The translations under genes were made by a program, and so were the position numbers. Below, one piece after another: positions 44,106-53,675 of a DNA stretch of 64,000 nt. Numbering within the stretch: the stretch's first letter is position 1; every line of letters begins with the position of its first letter. Source of the DNA: Pedococcus sp. 5OH_020 (GTDB lineage Bacteria > Actinomycetota > Actinomycetes > Actinomycetales > Dermatophilaceae); contig NZ_JAPYZV010000006.1 in NCBI RefSeq assembly GCF_027812955.1, positions 266,068 to 330,067 on the forward strand. The letters run 5' to 3'. The notes below the pieces were generated by a model. That model worked only from the letters and a program-made list of their open reading frames with translations, did no database searches and was not told where the DNA came from.

Positions 44106-45008
44106 ATGGCCGAGGCGCTCGTTGCCTTCGAGCGACACCTGCGCAGTGAGCGCGGCCGGTCGGAGCATACGATCCGCGCCTACGCGGGGGACGTCCGAAG
44201 CCTCGTGGCCTTCCTCGAGGAGCACTGCGGAGCGGACGGCCTGGCTGCCGTGACGCTTCGTGACCTGCGGGCATGGCTGGCCGCACTGGCCCAGTCGGGC
44301 GCGGCCCGGGCAACCATCGCTCGTCGCTCCGCAGCAGCGCGAAGCTTCCTGGGCTGGGCGACCAGGACGGGCCGAATCTCAGCCGATCCCTCCCTTCGAC
44401 TCGTTGCGCCAAAGCGCGTGGCGCACCTACCCGAGGTCCTCAAGCAGTCCGAGGCGACGGCGCTCCTCGACGTGGCGGCGGTGGCCAGCGATGACCACGA
44501 CCCGCTGCATCTGCGGGACCGCGCAGCTCTGGAGCTGCTCTACGCCACCGGCATCCGCGTGGGGGAGCTGACGTCGCTCGACGTCGACGACGTGGACCGG
44601 GACGGAAGAGTCGTGCGGGTCATGGGAAAGGGCGGCAAGGAGAGGACCGTGCCCTTCGGCGTGCCGGCCGCCGAGGCTCTCGGCGCCTGGCTCTCGGCGG
44701 GCCGCCCTGAGCTCCTGGGACCCGAGAGCGGTGTTGCGCTGTTCCTCGGACGCCGTGGCCGCCGCGCCGACCCACGCCAGATCAGAGCGGCACTGCATGC
44801 GCTGTTGGCCTACGTCCCACAAGCCCCCGACCTGGGGCCCCACGGTCTTCGTCACAGTGCCGCGACGCATCTGCTGGAAGGGGGCGCAGACCTCAGGCTC
44901 GTCCAGGAGCTCCTGGGTCACGCATCCTTGGCGACCACCCAGATCTACACCCACGTGTCGGTCGACCGCCTCAGGCACTCCTACCGTCAGGCCCATCCCC
45001 GCGCCTGA
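44106..45008 (+). CDS. xerC: tyrosine recombinase XerC
   Basis: The 300-residue tyrosine recombinase resolves chromosome dimers at dif together with XerD. The SAM-like N-terminal domain is at residues 1-90. The catalytic set is R in GIRVGEL near 149, K in MGKGGKERTVP near 174, HxxR in HGLRHSAATHLLEGG near 245, H in LLGHASLATTQIY near 270 and the Tyr in IYTHVS near 282. ATG 44106 is preceded by GGAGGGGGA. This is the standard xerC position between dprA and rpsB. Confidence 0.93.
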   Translation: MAEALVAFERHLRSERGRSEHTIRAYAGDVRSLVAFLEEHCGADGLAAVTLRDLRAWLAALAQSGAARATIARRSAAARSFLGWATRTGRISADPSLRLVAPKRVAHLPEVLKQSEATALLDVAAVASDDHDPLHLRDRAALELLYATGIRVGELTSLDVDDVDRDGRVVRVMGKGGKERTVPFGVPAAEALGAWLSAGRPELLGPESGVALFLGRRGRRADPRQIRAALHALLAYVPQAPDLGPHGLRHSAATHLLEGGADLRLVQELLGHASLATTQIYTHVSVDRLRHSYRQAHPRA

Positions 45009-45063
45009 GACCGGCCCAGCGGCCGGGCGCGCCGCGGGACGTACAAGGGCCGGACAGGAGAAG

Positions 45064-45129
45064 ATGAACGGGTCATCGACGCGGGCGCCGCGGGCGAGCC
45101 ATCCGGAGAGGAACGAGAGCGCGGAGTGA
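45064..45129 (+). CDS. 21-codon upstream frame coupled to DUF3152 gene
   Basis: ATG 45064 follows AGGAG (45056-45060). The short frame (MNGSSTRAPRASHPERNESAE) stops at TGA overlapping the next gene's GTG by four bases. It could be a leader peptide controlling translation of the downstream gene. Nothing else supports it. Confidence 0.35.
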   Translation: MNGSSTRAPRASHPERNESAE

Positions 45130-45944
45130 GCACCACCGTCCCGAACCGACCACCGCGTCACCCGCGACGCCGGCTGAACCGGCAGGTCAGGCTACGTCGT
45201 ACGGTGGCGTCAACCGTCGTCCTGCTTCTGCTCCTCGGCGGCGGCCTCACGTGGAGGAGCCGACACGGACACGTTCCGACAGCAGGCCATCCCGTCGCGA
45301 CGACGACCAGTGCCGCAGGCAGCGGCCGGACCCCCGCGTCGAACACCGAGGACGGCTCCACCAGCTCCGAGACGACGACGTCGGGGACGCCGAAGGTGCC
45401 CCAGCACGGCAACGGGAAGGTGCACGTCGTCTCTGTACCTGATGCCCCCGTGTCGGCGTCCGGCCGAACGGTCCGGTACACCGTCGAGGTCGAGGGTGGT
45501 CTCGGGGTGGACGAGGGCGACGTGGCGGCGGCCATCCAGGCAGTGTTGCTGGACCCGCGAGGCTGGCAGAAGGTCGACGGCGTCCGGTTCGTCAACGTCC
45601 CTCCCGCAGAAGCGTCGTCCGGGGCGCAGGTGGACATCAGGGTGACGTTGGCCAGCCCCGGCCTGACCGACCAGCTGTGCGCCCCCATGCGCACGCTGTC
45701 CCAGGTCTCGTGCTGGAACGGAGGCAGGTCGGTCCTCAACTTCCGGCGGTGGGCGCTGGGCGACGACAGCTACGGGGGGGACGTGGCTCGCTACCGGACC
45801 TACCAGGTCAACCACGAGGTCGGCCATGGTCTGGGGCACCAGCACCGCAGCTGTCCGGGCAAGGGCAGGCGCGCTCCGGTGATGCTGCAGCAGACGCTGG
45901 ACCTCGCGGGGTGCACACCCTGGCCGTTCCCCTCAGGCGCCTAG
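45126..45944 (+). CDS. DUF3152 membrane-anchored putative metalloprotease
   Basis: The 272-residue protein has a basic N-terminus, one membrane anchor at about residues 28-42, a Ser/Thr-rich linker, and a DUF3152 domain ending with NHEVGHGLGHQH near residue 227. HExxHxxGHxH resembles the extended zinc motif of metzincin-type proteases. Catalysis is not demonstrated for this family. Cys pairs (CAPM, SCWN, SCPGK, GC) could form disulfides outside the cell. GTG 45126 overlaps the short upstream frame. GAGAGGA at 45107 lies too far to be its own Shine-Dalgarno. Confidence 0.82.
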   Translation: MSTTVPNRPPRHPRRRLNRQVRLRRTVASTVVLLLLLGGGLTWRSRHGHVPTAGHPVATTTSAAGSGRTPASNTEDGSTSSETTTSGTPKVPQHGNGKVHVVSVPDAPVSASGRTVRYTVEVEGGLGVDEGDVAAAIQAVLLDPRGWQKVDGVRFVNVPPAEASSGAQVDIRVTLASPGLTDQLCAPMRTLSQVSCWNGGRSVLNFRRWALGDDSYGGDVARYRTYQVNHEVGHGLGHQHRSCPGKGRRAPVMLQQTLDLAGCTPWPFPSGA

Positions 45945-46089
45945 AGTCCGGCCGAAGCTCGGCCGTGAGCAGGCGTTGTGCGGTCGGCTCCCTGCCGCGC
46001 CACCGCCCCGATGCGGTCGGGGCGGGAACGGGACTCGCCCTGGGGTCCCGGCTGCTGGGCCCCGCCCGTCATTGGACGGGTACCGGCCG

Positions 46090-46629
46090 TCAGGGCATGG
46101 GTAGGAGCCGGACCGAAACAGGCCCTAGGAGCGTCAGCGGGTTGAGGTAGGTGGCGTCGCGCAGTGCTCCCAGATGCAGGCACGTCACGGGCGCGCAGTG
46201 ACTGCCGACGTCGCGCAGCGTGCCGAGCTGCATCCCGCGGGCGACCGTCGCACCCGTGCTTACGGTGGCGGCGACGGGTTCGTAGGTCGACCGCACTCCT
46301 GAGGGGTGCAGCACCGTGACCGTGCCTCTCCCCGCGACGACTCCGACGTGAGCCACGGTGCCGGCGTCCACAGCCAGCACCGCCTGGCCGCTGTGACTCG
46401 CGAGGTCGACCCCGCGGTGGCCCTCACCCCACCGGCTGGCCGGTGGCAGGAACGGTCGGAGCACCTTCGGCCGCGGCGCCAGCGGCCAGGACCAGCGTGT
46501 CGGCCGTTGCGCCGTGAGCGCGCTCGATGGCCCCGCCGGCTCCGGCTGGTCCAGGTGGGGAGGGGCGCCCGTCGAGAAGGCCAGCAGCATGGCGGCGATG
46601 GGTCCTATGGCGATGCCGAGGGGGGTCAT
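46090..46629 (-). CDS. M23-family peptidase-like secreted protein
   Basis: The 179-residue protein has an N-terminal signal or anchor (IGPIAAMLLAFSTGAP). An M23/LytM domain follows with HRGVDLASHSGQAVLAVDAGTV near residue 70, VTVLHPSGVRSTYEPV and CLHLGALRD near 150. The zinc ligands of active M23 enzymes are HxxxD and HxH. Here the first is present, but the second is reduced to a single CLHLG histidine, so activity is uncertain and a cell-wall hydrolase-activator role is possible. It is reverse-oriented between xerC and rpsB. Confidence 0.82.
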   Translation of the reverse strand: MTPLGIAIGPIAAMLLAFSTGAPPHLDQPEPAGPSSALTAQRPTRWSWPLAPRPKVLRPFLPPASRWGEGHRGVDLASHSGQAVLAVDAGTVAHVGVVAGRGTVTVLHPSGVRSTYEPVAATVSTGATVARGMQLGTLRDVGSHCAPVTCLHLGALRDATYLNPLTLLGPVSVRLLPMP

Positions 46630-46630
46630 G

Positions 46631-46703
46631 GGAGGACTCTGGCTGGTCGGAGCGAGCCGCGGTGAAGGGTCGCCCCCGCGATGTTGACGCCGGCCAGAGT
46701 CCT
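46631..46703. repeat. 15-bp inverted repeat flanking the M23 promoter
   Basis: GAGGACTCTGGC (46631) is repeated in inverse at 46689-46703. The arms match at 14 of 15 positions with a 43-base loop. It begins two bases upstream of the M23 start codon and could be a regulator site or leader structure. Confidence 0.6.
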
Positions 46704-46803
46704 CGACCCCTGTGGAACCGCGGCTGAGGACCTCGTGCGTGGGCCGAATGCGCGGTGGCCGGCCCGGCGCGAGCCGCGCCCGCCCCTTGCTACCCGGGAC
46801 CGG

Positions 46804-47958
46804 TCAGAGGCGGCTCAGCCGGTCGACTGCCTCATGCAGGACCTCGTCCCTCTTGCAGAACGCGAACCGCACGAGCGTCCGGGCAGCGTCCCGATCGTCG
46901 TGGAACACCGACACAGGGATCCCCACGACCCCGGCTCGCCCGGGCAGCTCACGACAGAACTCCAACGCGTCCTTCGCCCCCAGCGGCGCGGCGTCCGCGA
47001 TGACGAAGTACGTGCCGGAAGGAACGGAGACCTCGAGGCCCGCGGAGCCGAGGCCCTTCACGAGCAGGTCCCGCTTGGCCTGCAACATCGTCGACAACGA
47101 GGCGTACACGGTGTCCGGCAGGCCCAGGGCCACGGCGACTGCGGGCTGGAAGGGCCCGGACCCGACGAAGGTCAGGAACTGCTTCACGGCCCGGACCGCA
47201 GCGACGGCCTCCGCGGGTCCGCTGACCCAGCCGACCTTCCACCCGGTCGCCGAGAAGGTCTTGCCCGCGGACGAGATCGTCAGGGTCCGTCCGGCCATGC
47301 CAGGCAGCGTGGCGACGGGGACGTGCTGGAGCCCCTCGAAGACCAGGTGCTCGTAGACCTCGTCCGTGACGATCCACGCGTCGTACTCCCTGGCCAGCGC
47401 GCACACCAGCTCGAGCTCTGCGGTCGTGAACACCTTGCCCGTCGGGTTGTGGGGGCTGTTGAGCAGCACCATCCGGGTCCGTGGGGAGAAGGCCGCGCGC
47501 AGGGACTCCTCGTCGACGGCGAAGTCCGGGAACCTGAGCACCGAGGTCCGGCGAACGGCCCCCGCCAACGCGATGGAGGCCGCATACGAGTCGTAGTACG
47601 GCTCGAAGGTCACCACCTCGTCGCCCGGTTCGCAGAGGGCGAGGATCGTCGCCGCGATGGCCTCTGTCGCTCCGACGGTGACCAGCACCTCGGAACTCGG
47701 GTCCGGGGACAGGCCGTAGAAGCGCGACTGGTGCGCGGCCACGGCGTCGAGCAGCTCGGGAACGCCCGGGCCAGGGGGGTACTGGTTGCGCCCGCCGTCG
47801 ATCGCCGCCTTCGCGGCCTCCAGCATCTCCGGGGGGCCGTCCGAGTCCGGGAACCCCTGGCCCAGGTTCACGGCGCCGTGCTGGGCGGCGAGGGCCGTCA
47901 TCTCGGCGAAGATCGTGGAGCCGAAGCCCTGCATGCGTCGTACCAGGGGTGAGCCCAT
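46804..47958 (-). CDS. PLP-dependent class I aminotransferase
   Basis: This 384-residue fold-type I aminotransferase is close to the methionine/kynurenine aminotransferase (YbdL-like) and N-succinyl-diaminopimelate transaminase group. Motifs are VNLGQGFPDSDGPPEM near residue 30, NQYPPGPGVPELL, NSPHNPTGKVF near 168, DEVYEHLVFEG near 200 and SSAGKTFSATGWKVGW near 230 with the PLP lysine. Exact substrate cannot be set. ATG 47958 follows TAGCCT (47970-47965, reverse) by six bases, a leaderless arrangement. Confidence 0.9.
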   Translation of the reverse strand: MGSPLVRRMQGFGSTIFAEMTALAAQHGAVNLGQGFPDSDGPPEMLEAAKAAIDGGRNQYPPGPGVPELLDAVAAHQSRFYGLSPDPSSEVLVTVGATEAIAATILALCEPGDEVVTFEPYYDSYAASIALAGAVRRTSVLRFPDFAVDEESLRAAFSPRTRMVLLNSPHNPTGKVFTTAELELVCALAREYDAWIVTDEVYEHLVFEGLQHVPVATLPGMAGRTLTISSAGKTFSATGWKVGWVSGPAEAVAAVRAVKQFLTFVGSGPFQPAVAVALGLPDTVYASLSTMLQAKRDLLVKGLGSAGLEVSVPSGTYFVIADAAPLGAKDALEFCRELPGRAGVVGIPVSVFHDDRDAARTLVRFAFCKRDEVLHEAVDRLSRL

Positions 47959-48028
47959 GGGGGCAGGCTATCCGCCGCCGAGGCCGACAGCCGCGGGCCG
48001 GGGATTTCTCGATCAGCACCCCGGGCCG

Positions 48029-48034
48029 TACGAT
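48029..48034 (+). promoter_or_regulatory. possible -10 box of rpsB
   Basis: TACGAT fits TANNNT and lies about 220 bases upstream of rpsB. No clear -35 is present. The 295-base spacer holds no other gene and could fold into a leader controlling rpsB. Confidence 0.35.
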
Positions 48035-48253
48035 GGTCGACGGTCACCGTGTGCTCGCACCCGGGACCTAATTCGCGCGTCTTCTCGCCGGGTGACGAGG
48101 TTTCCTCCGAACCCGGGGCGCACCCAGGCAGTCCGTATCCCGCGCGGTCCACAGGCCGCGTGACGCGGCGGGTGCGTTGCAGGCGCCAGGCAGGACACCG
48201 CCGCCCATGGCGGAGTCCGACGAAACTGACAAACACACAAGGGAGACCACGGC

Positions 48254-49279
48254 ATGGCCGTCGTTACCATGCGCCAGCTCCTCGAGAGCGGCGTCCACTT
48301 CGGGCACCAGACCCGTCGCTGGAACCCGAAGATGAAGCGCTTCATCATGACCGAGCGCAACGGTATCTACATCATCGACCTCCAGCAGTCGCTGACCTAC
48401 ATCAACAACGCCTACGAGTTCGTCAAGGAGACCGTCGCGCACGGTGGTTCCGTGCTGTTCGTCGGTACGAAGAAGCAGGCTCAGGAGCCCATCGCGGAGC
48501 AGGCGACGCGGGTCGGGATGCCTTACGTCAACCACCGCTGGCTCGGTGGCATGCTCACCAACTTCAACACGATCTCCAAGCGTCTGACGCGCCTGAAGGA
48601 GCTCGAGGAGATCGACTTCGACGACGTGGCGGGTTCCGGCCGCACGAAGAAGGAGCTCCTCATCCTCAAGCGCGAGAAGGACAAGCTGGAGAAGACCCTC
48701 GGCGGCATCCGCGACATGGCGAAGGTCCCCTCCGCCGTGTGGATCGTCGACACCAAGAAGGAGCACCTGGCCGTCGACGAGGCCCGCAAGCTCGGACTGC
48801 CGGTCATCGCCATCCTCGACACGAACTGCGACCCGGACGAGGTCGACTACAAGATCCCGGGCAACGACGACGCCATCCGCTCGGTCACCCTGCTGACCCG
48901 GGTGATCGCCGACGCCGTGGCCGACGGCCTCATCTCCCGCTCCTCCGGCAAGTCCGGCGAGCAGGCCGAGGGCGTTGTCGCCGGTGACGAGCCGCTGGCC
49001 GAGTGGGAGCGCGAGCTCCTCGGTGGGGACGCCCCGCAGACCGCGGCCGTCGCTGCCCCCGAGGCCGGCCAGACGGCCGCCGCGGACGCGGCCGACGTGA
49101 CAGGCGACGCGACCGCTGCACCCGGCTCGCCGGAGGCTGCCGACCCGACTGACGCCGACGCCACAGCGGTCACCGAGAGCATCGGCACCACGCAGACTGC
49201 GACTGCCATCCCGGGCAACGAGGCGGCCCCCGCCGTCGACGCGGCGGTCAACGCCGACGCCGACAGCGCCAACGCCTGA
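48254..49279 (+). CDS. rpsB: 30S ribosomal protein S2 with long C-terminal tail
   Basis: The conserved fold spans residues 1-230: [52 protein letters not shown] and [29 protein letters not shown] further ~110 residues form an Ala/Asp/Glu/Thr-rich low-complexity tail, longer than average for the family. ATG 48254 follows AGGGAGA at 48240. tsf follows after 39 bases. Confidence 0.97.
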   Translation: MAVVTMRQLLESGVHFGHQTRRWNPKMKRFIMTERNGIYIIDLQQSLTYINNAYEFVKETVAHGGSVLFVGTKKQAQEPIAEQATRVGMPYVNHRWLGGMLTNFNTISKRLTRLKELEEIDFDDVAGSGRTKKELLILKREKDKLEKTLGGIRDMAKVPSAVWIVDTKKEHLAVDEARKLGLPVIAILDTNCDPDEVDYKIPGNDDAIRSVTLLTRVIADAVADGLISRSSGKSGEQAEGVVAGDEPLAEWERELLGGDAPQTAAVAAPEAGQTAAADAADVTGDATAAPGSPEAADPTDADATAVTESIGTTQTATAIPGNEAAPAVDAAVNADADSANA

Positions 49280-49318
49280 GCCACAGACCACGTAGACAGA
49301 AAGAGCTGACAGATTCTC

Positions 49319-50149
49319 ATGGCGAACTACACCGCCGCTGACATCAAGGCCCTGCGGGAGTCCACCGGCGCCGGCATGCTCGACGTCAAGAAGGCGCTCG
49401 ACGAAGCCGACGGCGACCGCAGCAAGGCCACCGAGATCCTGCGTGTCAAGGGACTCAAGGGTGTGACGAAGCGCGAGGGTCGCACCACCTCCAACGGCCT
49501 GGTCGCCGCTCAGGCCGAGGGCGGCGTGGGCACCCTGGTCGAAGTCCTCTGCGAGACCGACTTCGTGGCGAAGGGCGACAAGTTCATCGCCCTGGCCGAC
49601 CAGGTGCTGGCCCAGGCCGCCAGCTCTGGCGCGGCCGACGCCGACTCCCTGCTCAAGAGCACGCTCGAGGACGGTCGCACCGTCCAGGAGCTCCTCGACG
49701 AGGCCAACGCCACCATCGGAGAGAAGATCGAGGTCAAGCGGGTCGCCCGCGTCGAGGCCCCCGTCGTCTCCTCGTACCTGCACAAGACCAGCCCTGACCT
49801 GCCGGCGCAGATCGGTGTGCTCGTCGGAGCCGAGACGGGGGACGAGTCCGTGGTCCGCGACGTCGCCATGCACATCGCGGCGTTCGCGCCAACCGTGCTG
49901 AGCCGGGACGAGGTGGACGCGGACATCGTCGAGAACGAGCGCCGCGTCGCCGAGGCCACCGCCAAGGAGGAGGGCAAGCCGGAGGCGGCCCTGCCGAGGA
50001 TCGTCGAGGGGCGCGTCAACGGCTTCTTCAAGGAGAACGTCCTGCTCGAGCAGCCCTTCGCCAAGGACGCCAAGAAGACGGTCACCAAGGTGCTCGAGGA
50101 GGCCGGTGCGAAGGTCACGTCCTTCGCCCGCTTCCGGGTGGGCAGCTGA
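49319..50149 (+). CDS. tsf: elongation factor Ts
   Basis: This 276-residue guanine-nucleotide exchange factor for EF-Tu has the N-terminal UBA-like domain with LRESTGAGMLDVKKALDEADGD and the core TDFVAKGDKFI near residue 80. The C-terminal segments MHIAAFAPTVLSRDEVD and NVLLEQPFAKD complete the fold. It forms the standard rpsB-tsf unit, ended by a strong hairpin at 50176. Confidence 0.97.
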   Translation: MANYTAADIKALRESTGAGMLDVKKALDEADGDRSKATEILRVKGLKGVTKREGRTTSNGLVAAQAEGGVGTLVEVLCETDFVAKGDKFIALADQVLAQAASSGAADADSLLKSTLEDGRTVQELLDEANATIGEKIEVKRVARVEAPVVSSYLHKTSPDLPAQIGVLVGAETGDESVVRDVAMHIAAFAPTVLSRDEVDADIVENERRVAEATAKEEGKPEAALPRIVEGRVNGFFKENVLLEQPFAKDAKKTVTKVLEEAGAKVTSFARFRVGS

Positions 50150-50175
50150 TCAGCCCCCGCTAGACCGCAGGACCC

Positions 50176-50211
50176 GGTATGCCGCCCGCTCACCAGAGCG
50201 GGCGGCATACC
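50176..50211 (+). terminator. hairpin terminator after tsf
   Basis: A perfect 16-bp stem (GGTATGCCGCCCGCTC and complement) with an ACCA loop starts 27 bases after the tsf stop. Confidence 0.8.
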
Positions 50212-50307
50212 TGCGCCGGGGGCCCGGTGTTTCAGGTGCCAGATGATCAGAACGAGTCATGCCGGCGACCGGTGGACGGGCGTAGTTTCGGGCGCAGGAG
50301 GTCCCAG

Positions 50308-50580
50308 ATGCCCATCTTCATGATCGAACGGCGGTTCGCCGACCAGCTGGACCCGACGGCGGAGGACGCCAAGAGGATCAACCTCATCAACGACGAGGAG
50401 GAGGTGAGCTGGGTGCTGTCCTTCCTCTCTGCAGACAAGCGGAAGTCGTACTGCCTCTATGAGGCCGAGTCCGCAGATGCCATCCGTCGGGCGGCCCAGC
50501 GGGCTGGTCTTCCGGCAGACGTCGTCACCGAGCTCGGTCACCGGGTGCTGCCGACCGGCTCACTGGTCGCCCCGGTCTGA
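50308..50580 (+). CDS. DUF4242 family protein
   Basis: The 90-residue ferredoxin-like-fold protein begins MPIFMIERRFADQL and has EVSWVLSFLSADKRKSYCLYEAESADAIRRAAQRAGLPAD, matching the DUF4242 pattern (FLSADxxxxxCLYEAxSxExIRxAAxxxGLP). The family has been linked to nickel or metal binding but its role is unsettled. ATG 50308 follows AGGAGG (50297-50302). Its last 21 bases overlap the convergent LAL regulator gene. Confidence 0.85.
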   Translation: MPIFMIERRFADQLDPTAEDAKRINLINDEEEVSWVLSFLSADKRKSYCLYEAESADAIRRAAQRAGLPADVVTELGHRVLPTGSLVAPV

Positions 50581-53514
50581 GGCTGCCCCGAGTAGCCCGT
50601 GCCGCATGGCGTAGTGAGCCGCCGCAGTCCGGTTGGGTGACTGCGTCTTCATGAGGATGCTGCGCACGTGGTTGGCCGCGGTGTGTTCGCTGATCACGAG
50701 CTCGAGGGCGATGTCACGGTTGGTGCAGCCTCGGCCGATGAGGTGCAGCACATCGACCTCGCGCTCGGTGAGCCCGTCCGGTCGCTGTGACGGGACCCCG
50801 TTCGCGAGTGGACCGAGCAGACGCCGCACGCGGGCCAGGCCGTGACGGACTGCCAGCTCGCGAGCCACGCGCGCGTGCTCCTCGACCCGGGCGGACGGCG
50901 CGCGCACTCGAAGCAGGTAGGCCGCCCACTCGGCCCTCGTGGTGGCGACGTGCAGCGTCGACCCCATCCGCAGGTCCATCTCCAGAGCGAGTGAGAAGTG
51001 GTCCTCGACACCAGGGCGATGCAACGTGGCACGCAGCATGGCGACGAGCCGCTCGATGCTGCCCATCGGCGCCAGGAACTCCCCGCCGAGGAGGTTGTAC
51101 CCGGCGTAGCCCTCCGTCTCGGCCAGCAGCACCTCGGCGAGACCGGGCTGGTCGAGCCAAGCGGCGGCTTCGCCCAGGAATGACAGGACTGCCGGCCAGG
51201 AGGACGACACCCGCAGCTGTTCCAGGTCGTGTGTGAGGGCCTCACGCAGCGTGGCGAGGGCGATGTCCGCCGCGCCCAGCTCGGTGGCGAGGGCCAGAAG
51301 CCCGGGTCGCCAGGCGTCGTTCAGCGGCGAGGCAGCGCCCCCCAGCAGCGCGCGGGCCGGCTCCAGACCACCTGTCTCGCGTCTGAGGATGAAGGTCTGC
51401 AGGCTGGCCGGCCCCTCGTCCTGGCGTCCCTGCCCGCCGTCGAGGGACCGAGCAAGTGCCCGGTTGCTCCGCATCGACTCCTCGGCTCCGGTGAAGTCGC
51501 AACGCATGATCCGGGCAGAGATCGCGGCGAAGTTGGCGGTCCACAACCAGTACGTGTGCTGCGTCGCTCGCACCATGTGCGCCATGTCCTCCAGCGCGCT
51601 GCGGAGGTCGTCGGGGTCCCCCAGGATGTAGGCGCACTGGGATCGGGTGGCGGCGCCCGGGCCCAGAGGCGCGACGTCGTCCCGGCGTCTGGCAATCTCG
51701 CAGAGCTCCCGCGCGAGGTCCCAACGGTCACGGGCGCGGTAGAGCCCGGTCGTGGCGTGGATCGCCGTGGACAGCACGTCAACGAGGGTGTCCTCGTCAC
51801 CCGAAGCGCGTGCTCGCGCCACCGCATCCTCGCTCCGGCTGACCGCCTCGGGAAGGCGGCCGATCCATGCGAGTGCGCGCGCCAGATGGGCTTCGCCACG
51901 GATCCTGGCCAGTGCGTGCGTGGCGGGTTCGGCAGCCAACGTTTCGCTGAGCAGCTGCACCGCGCGCGGGAAGTCCACGCTGGCCTCCCAGCAGGACCTC
52001 TCGTAGGCGATCGCAGCGGTGAGTCGGATGCCGGGCTGGCCCTCGGTCGCGACCTGCTCCCCGAGAGAGCGGGCCCGGGTCATGTTGCCAGCGCCGTGGT
52101 AGCAGTGTGCAGCCGCCAGGAGCAGCCGGTCCCGGTCCTCCGGACCGGTTGCGAACGACGCGGACCGCTCGAACAGCACGGCGGCGTCGGCGTGGGCCAG
52201 TCGTGACCGCGCAGCCACTGCGGCCCCTTCGAGGTAGTGCGCGGCTTGGTCCTCGAGGCCGAGCCCTACGGCATTCGCGAAGTGGTGGGCCAGCCGTTGA
52301 ACGTGCGAGCCCTCCCCGTCCGGTGCACGCTCGAGCGCGAAACCTACGCTGGCGTGCCCCGACGCCAGCTCGTAGTGGTTCATCTCGTCGAGTACCGCCT
52401 GGCGTGCCAGGGAGTGCGGGAAGCGGTGTCGGCCGGCCATACTGCGGACCGGCTCGACCAGCCCGGCTGCGGCCGCCGCTTCCAGGGCCTCGTAGACCTG
52501 GCCCACCCCGGGCCCCTGCCCGTCCGGCGTGCGGACGGCGAGGAGGGTGGTTAGCGAGAAGGTCTCGCCCACGATGGCTGCGAGGTTCACCAGCCGCCGA
52601 TGGTGCGCCGGAAGAGTCGCGAGACGCCCGGCGACGAGACTGCGCAGCGACTCCGGCACCGGCAGCGGTTCTCCCGAGACGGTCGGGGACCGGTCACGGC
52701 GGCGAAGCTCGCGGCACACCTCCCCGAGCATGAAGGGGTTGCCTCCCGTGTGCGCGCGCAGGGCTGCCGCGTCCTCCACGCCGGCGTGCGGTGCGAAGCC
52801 GTCGAGGGCGGCGAGGTAGTCGGCGATCTCGGCCGTCTCGAGTCCCTGGAGCTCGAGACGCTGCACGCCGGGTACGCGGGAGAGCTCGCTGAGGTGCTGA
52901 CCTAGGACCTCCGAGCGGTCAGGAGGGCTCGTCCGGTAGGTCGCCAGCAGCAGGAGCGGAAGCCGGTTGGTCTGCTCGACCACGAAGCGCAAGGCACGCA
53001 GCCCGGACTCACCGGCCCAGTGAAGGTCCTCCAGCACCAACGCGACCGGGCGACCGCGGCACGCGGCGGTGAGGGCTGAGACGACACCGCCCAACGAGGG
53101 CCGAGCTACGGCGACAGTGGTCTGCAGCGTCCCGTCGACGAGGGTGCGCAACAGCGCGGGATCGAGCGGGTCGGACGCCTGCTGCTCGAGGCTGAGCTCG
53201 CCCGACTCCACGGCGTGCAGCAGCACTCGAACCGGACCGGCGAGGGGGTCGAACGGCAGACCGAGGTCCGGCGAGCATGCGCCGGTGAGGACTCGCACAC
53301 CCTGGGAGTGCAGCGCTAGGGCGGTCTCCTGCACGAGTCGGGACTTTCCCGCACCGGCCTCGCCCCCGACGAGGACGAGCTGACGGGCTCCTGCCTCGAC
53401 AGCCCGCCAGGCGGCTTCGAGGGCCTCGAGCTCGGCCCGCCGTCCAACGAGGGGCGGCGTCCTCGCCGACCCGGACCACTGCGGCGGAAGCTCCGGGCCG
53501 GCCCACCCGATCAC
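50560..53514 (-). CDS. LAL-type AAA+/LuxR transcriptional regulator
   Basis: The 984-residue MalT-like large ATP-binding LuxR regulator has Walker A GGEAGAGKSR near residue 48, Walker B-like VALVLEDLHWAG near 155 and ATYRTSPPDRSE near 180. A long tetratricopeptide-like helical region and a C-terminal LuxR HTH follow (LTEREVDVLHLIGRGCTNRDIALEL ... SPNRTAAAHYAMRH near residues 915-975). Such proteins activate secondary metabolism or catabolic genes when bound by ligand and ATP. GTG 53514 is six bases from TACCGT (53526-53521, reverse), a leaderless start. ATG 53556 or 53550 would add 14 or 12 residues. A small secreted peptide gene diverges from it. Confidence 0.9.
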   Translation of the reverse strand: MIGWAGPELPPQWSGSARTPPLVGRRAELEALEAAWRAVEAGARQLVLVGGEAGAGKSRLVQETALALHSQGVRVLTGACSPDLGLPFDPLAGPVRVLLHAVESGELSLEQQASDPLDPALLRTLVDGTLQTTVAVARPSLGGVVSALTAACRGRPVALVLEDLHWAGESGLRALRFVVEQTNRLPLLLLATYRTSPPDRSEVLGQHLSELSRVPGVQRLELQGLETAEIADYLAALDGFAPHAGVEDAAALRAHTGGNPFMLGEVCRELRRRDRSPTVSGEPLPVPESLRSLVAGRLATLPAHHRRLVNLAAIVGETFSLTTLLAVRTPDGQGPGVGQVYEALEAAAAAGLVEPVRSMAGRHRFPHSLARQAVLDEMNHYELASGHASVGFALERAPDGEGSHVQRLAHHFANAVGLGLEDQAAHYLEGAAVAARSRLAHADAAVLFERSASFATGPEDRDRLLLAAAHCYHGAGNMTRARSLGEQVATEGQPGIRLTAAIAYERSCWEASVDFPRAVQLLSETLAAEPATHALARIRGEAHLARALAWIGRLPEAVSRSEDAVARARASGDEDTLVDVLSTAIHATTGLYRARDRWDLARELCEIARRRDDVAPLGPGAATRSQCAYILGDPDDLRSALEDMAHMVRATQHTYWLWTANFAAISARIMRCDFTGAEESMRSNRALARSLDGGQGRQDEGPASLQTFILRRETGGLEPARALLGGAASPLNDAWRPGLLALATELGAADIALATLREALTHDLEQLRVSSSWPAVLSFLGEAAAWLDQPGLAEVLLAETEGYAGYNLLGGEFLAPMGSIERLVAMLRATLHRPGVEDHFSLALEMDLRMGSTLHVATTRAEWAAYLLRVRAPSARVEEHARVARELAVRHGLARVRRLLGPLANGVPSQRPDGLTEREVDVLHLIGRGCTNRDIALELVISEHTAANHVRSILMKTQSPNRTAAAHYAMRHGLLGAASDRGDQ

Positions 53515-53675
53515 GTGTCCACGGTACCGGTGCCGATCGGCACGCCCCATGGGCATTTCTGGTCATCCGCCGCTGCGGGCAAGATGCCCGGTTCCGGTCA
53601 GGTGGTGAGGTCCTCAGCCGCGGACTCTGGTTGCAGGCCCACAACTGGTGGGCCGCCAGGACAAGGAGCCAGACC

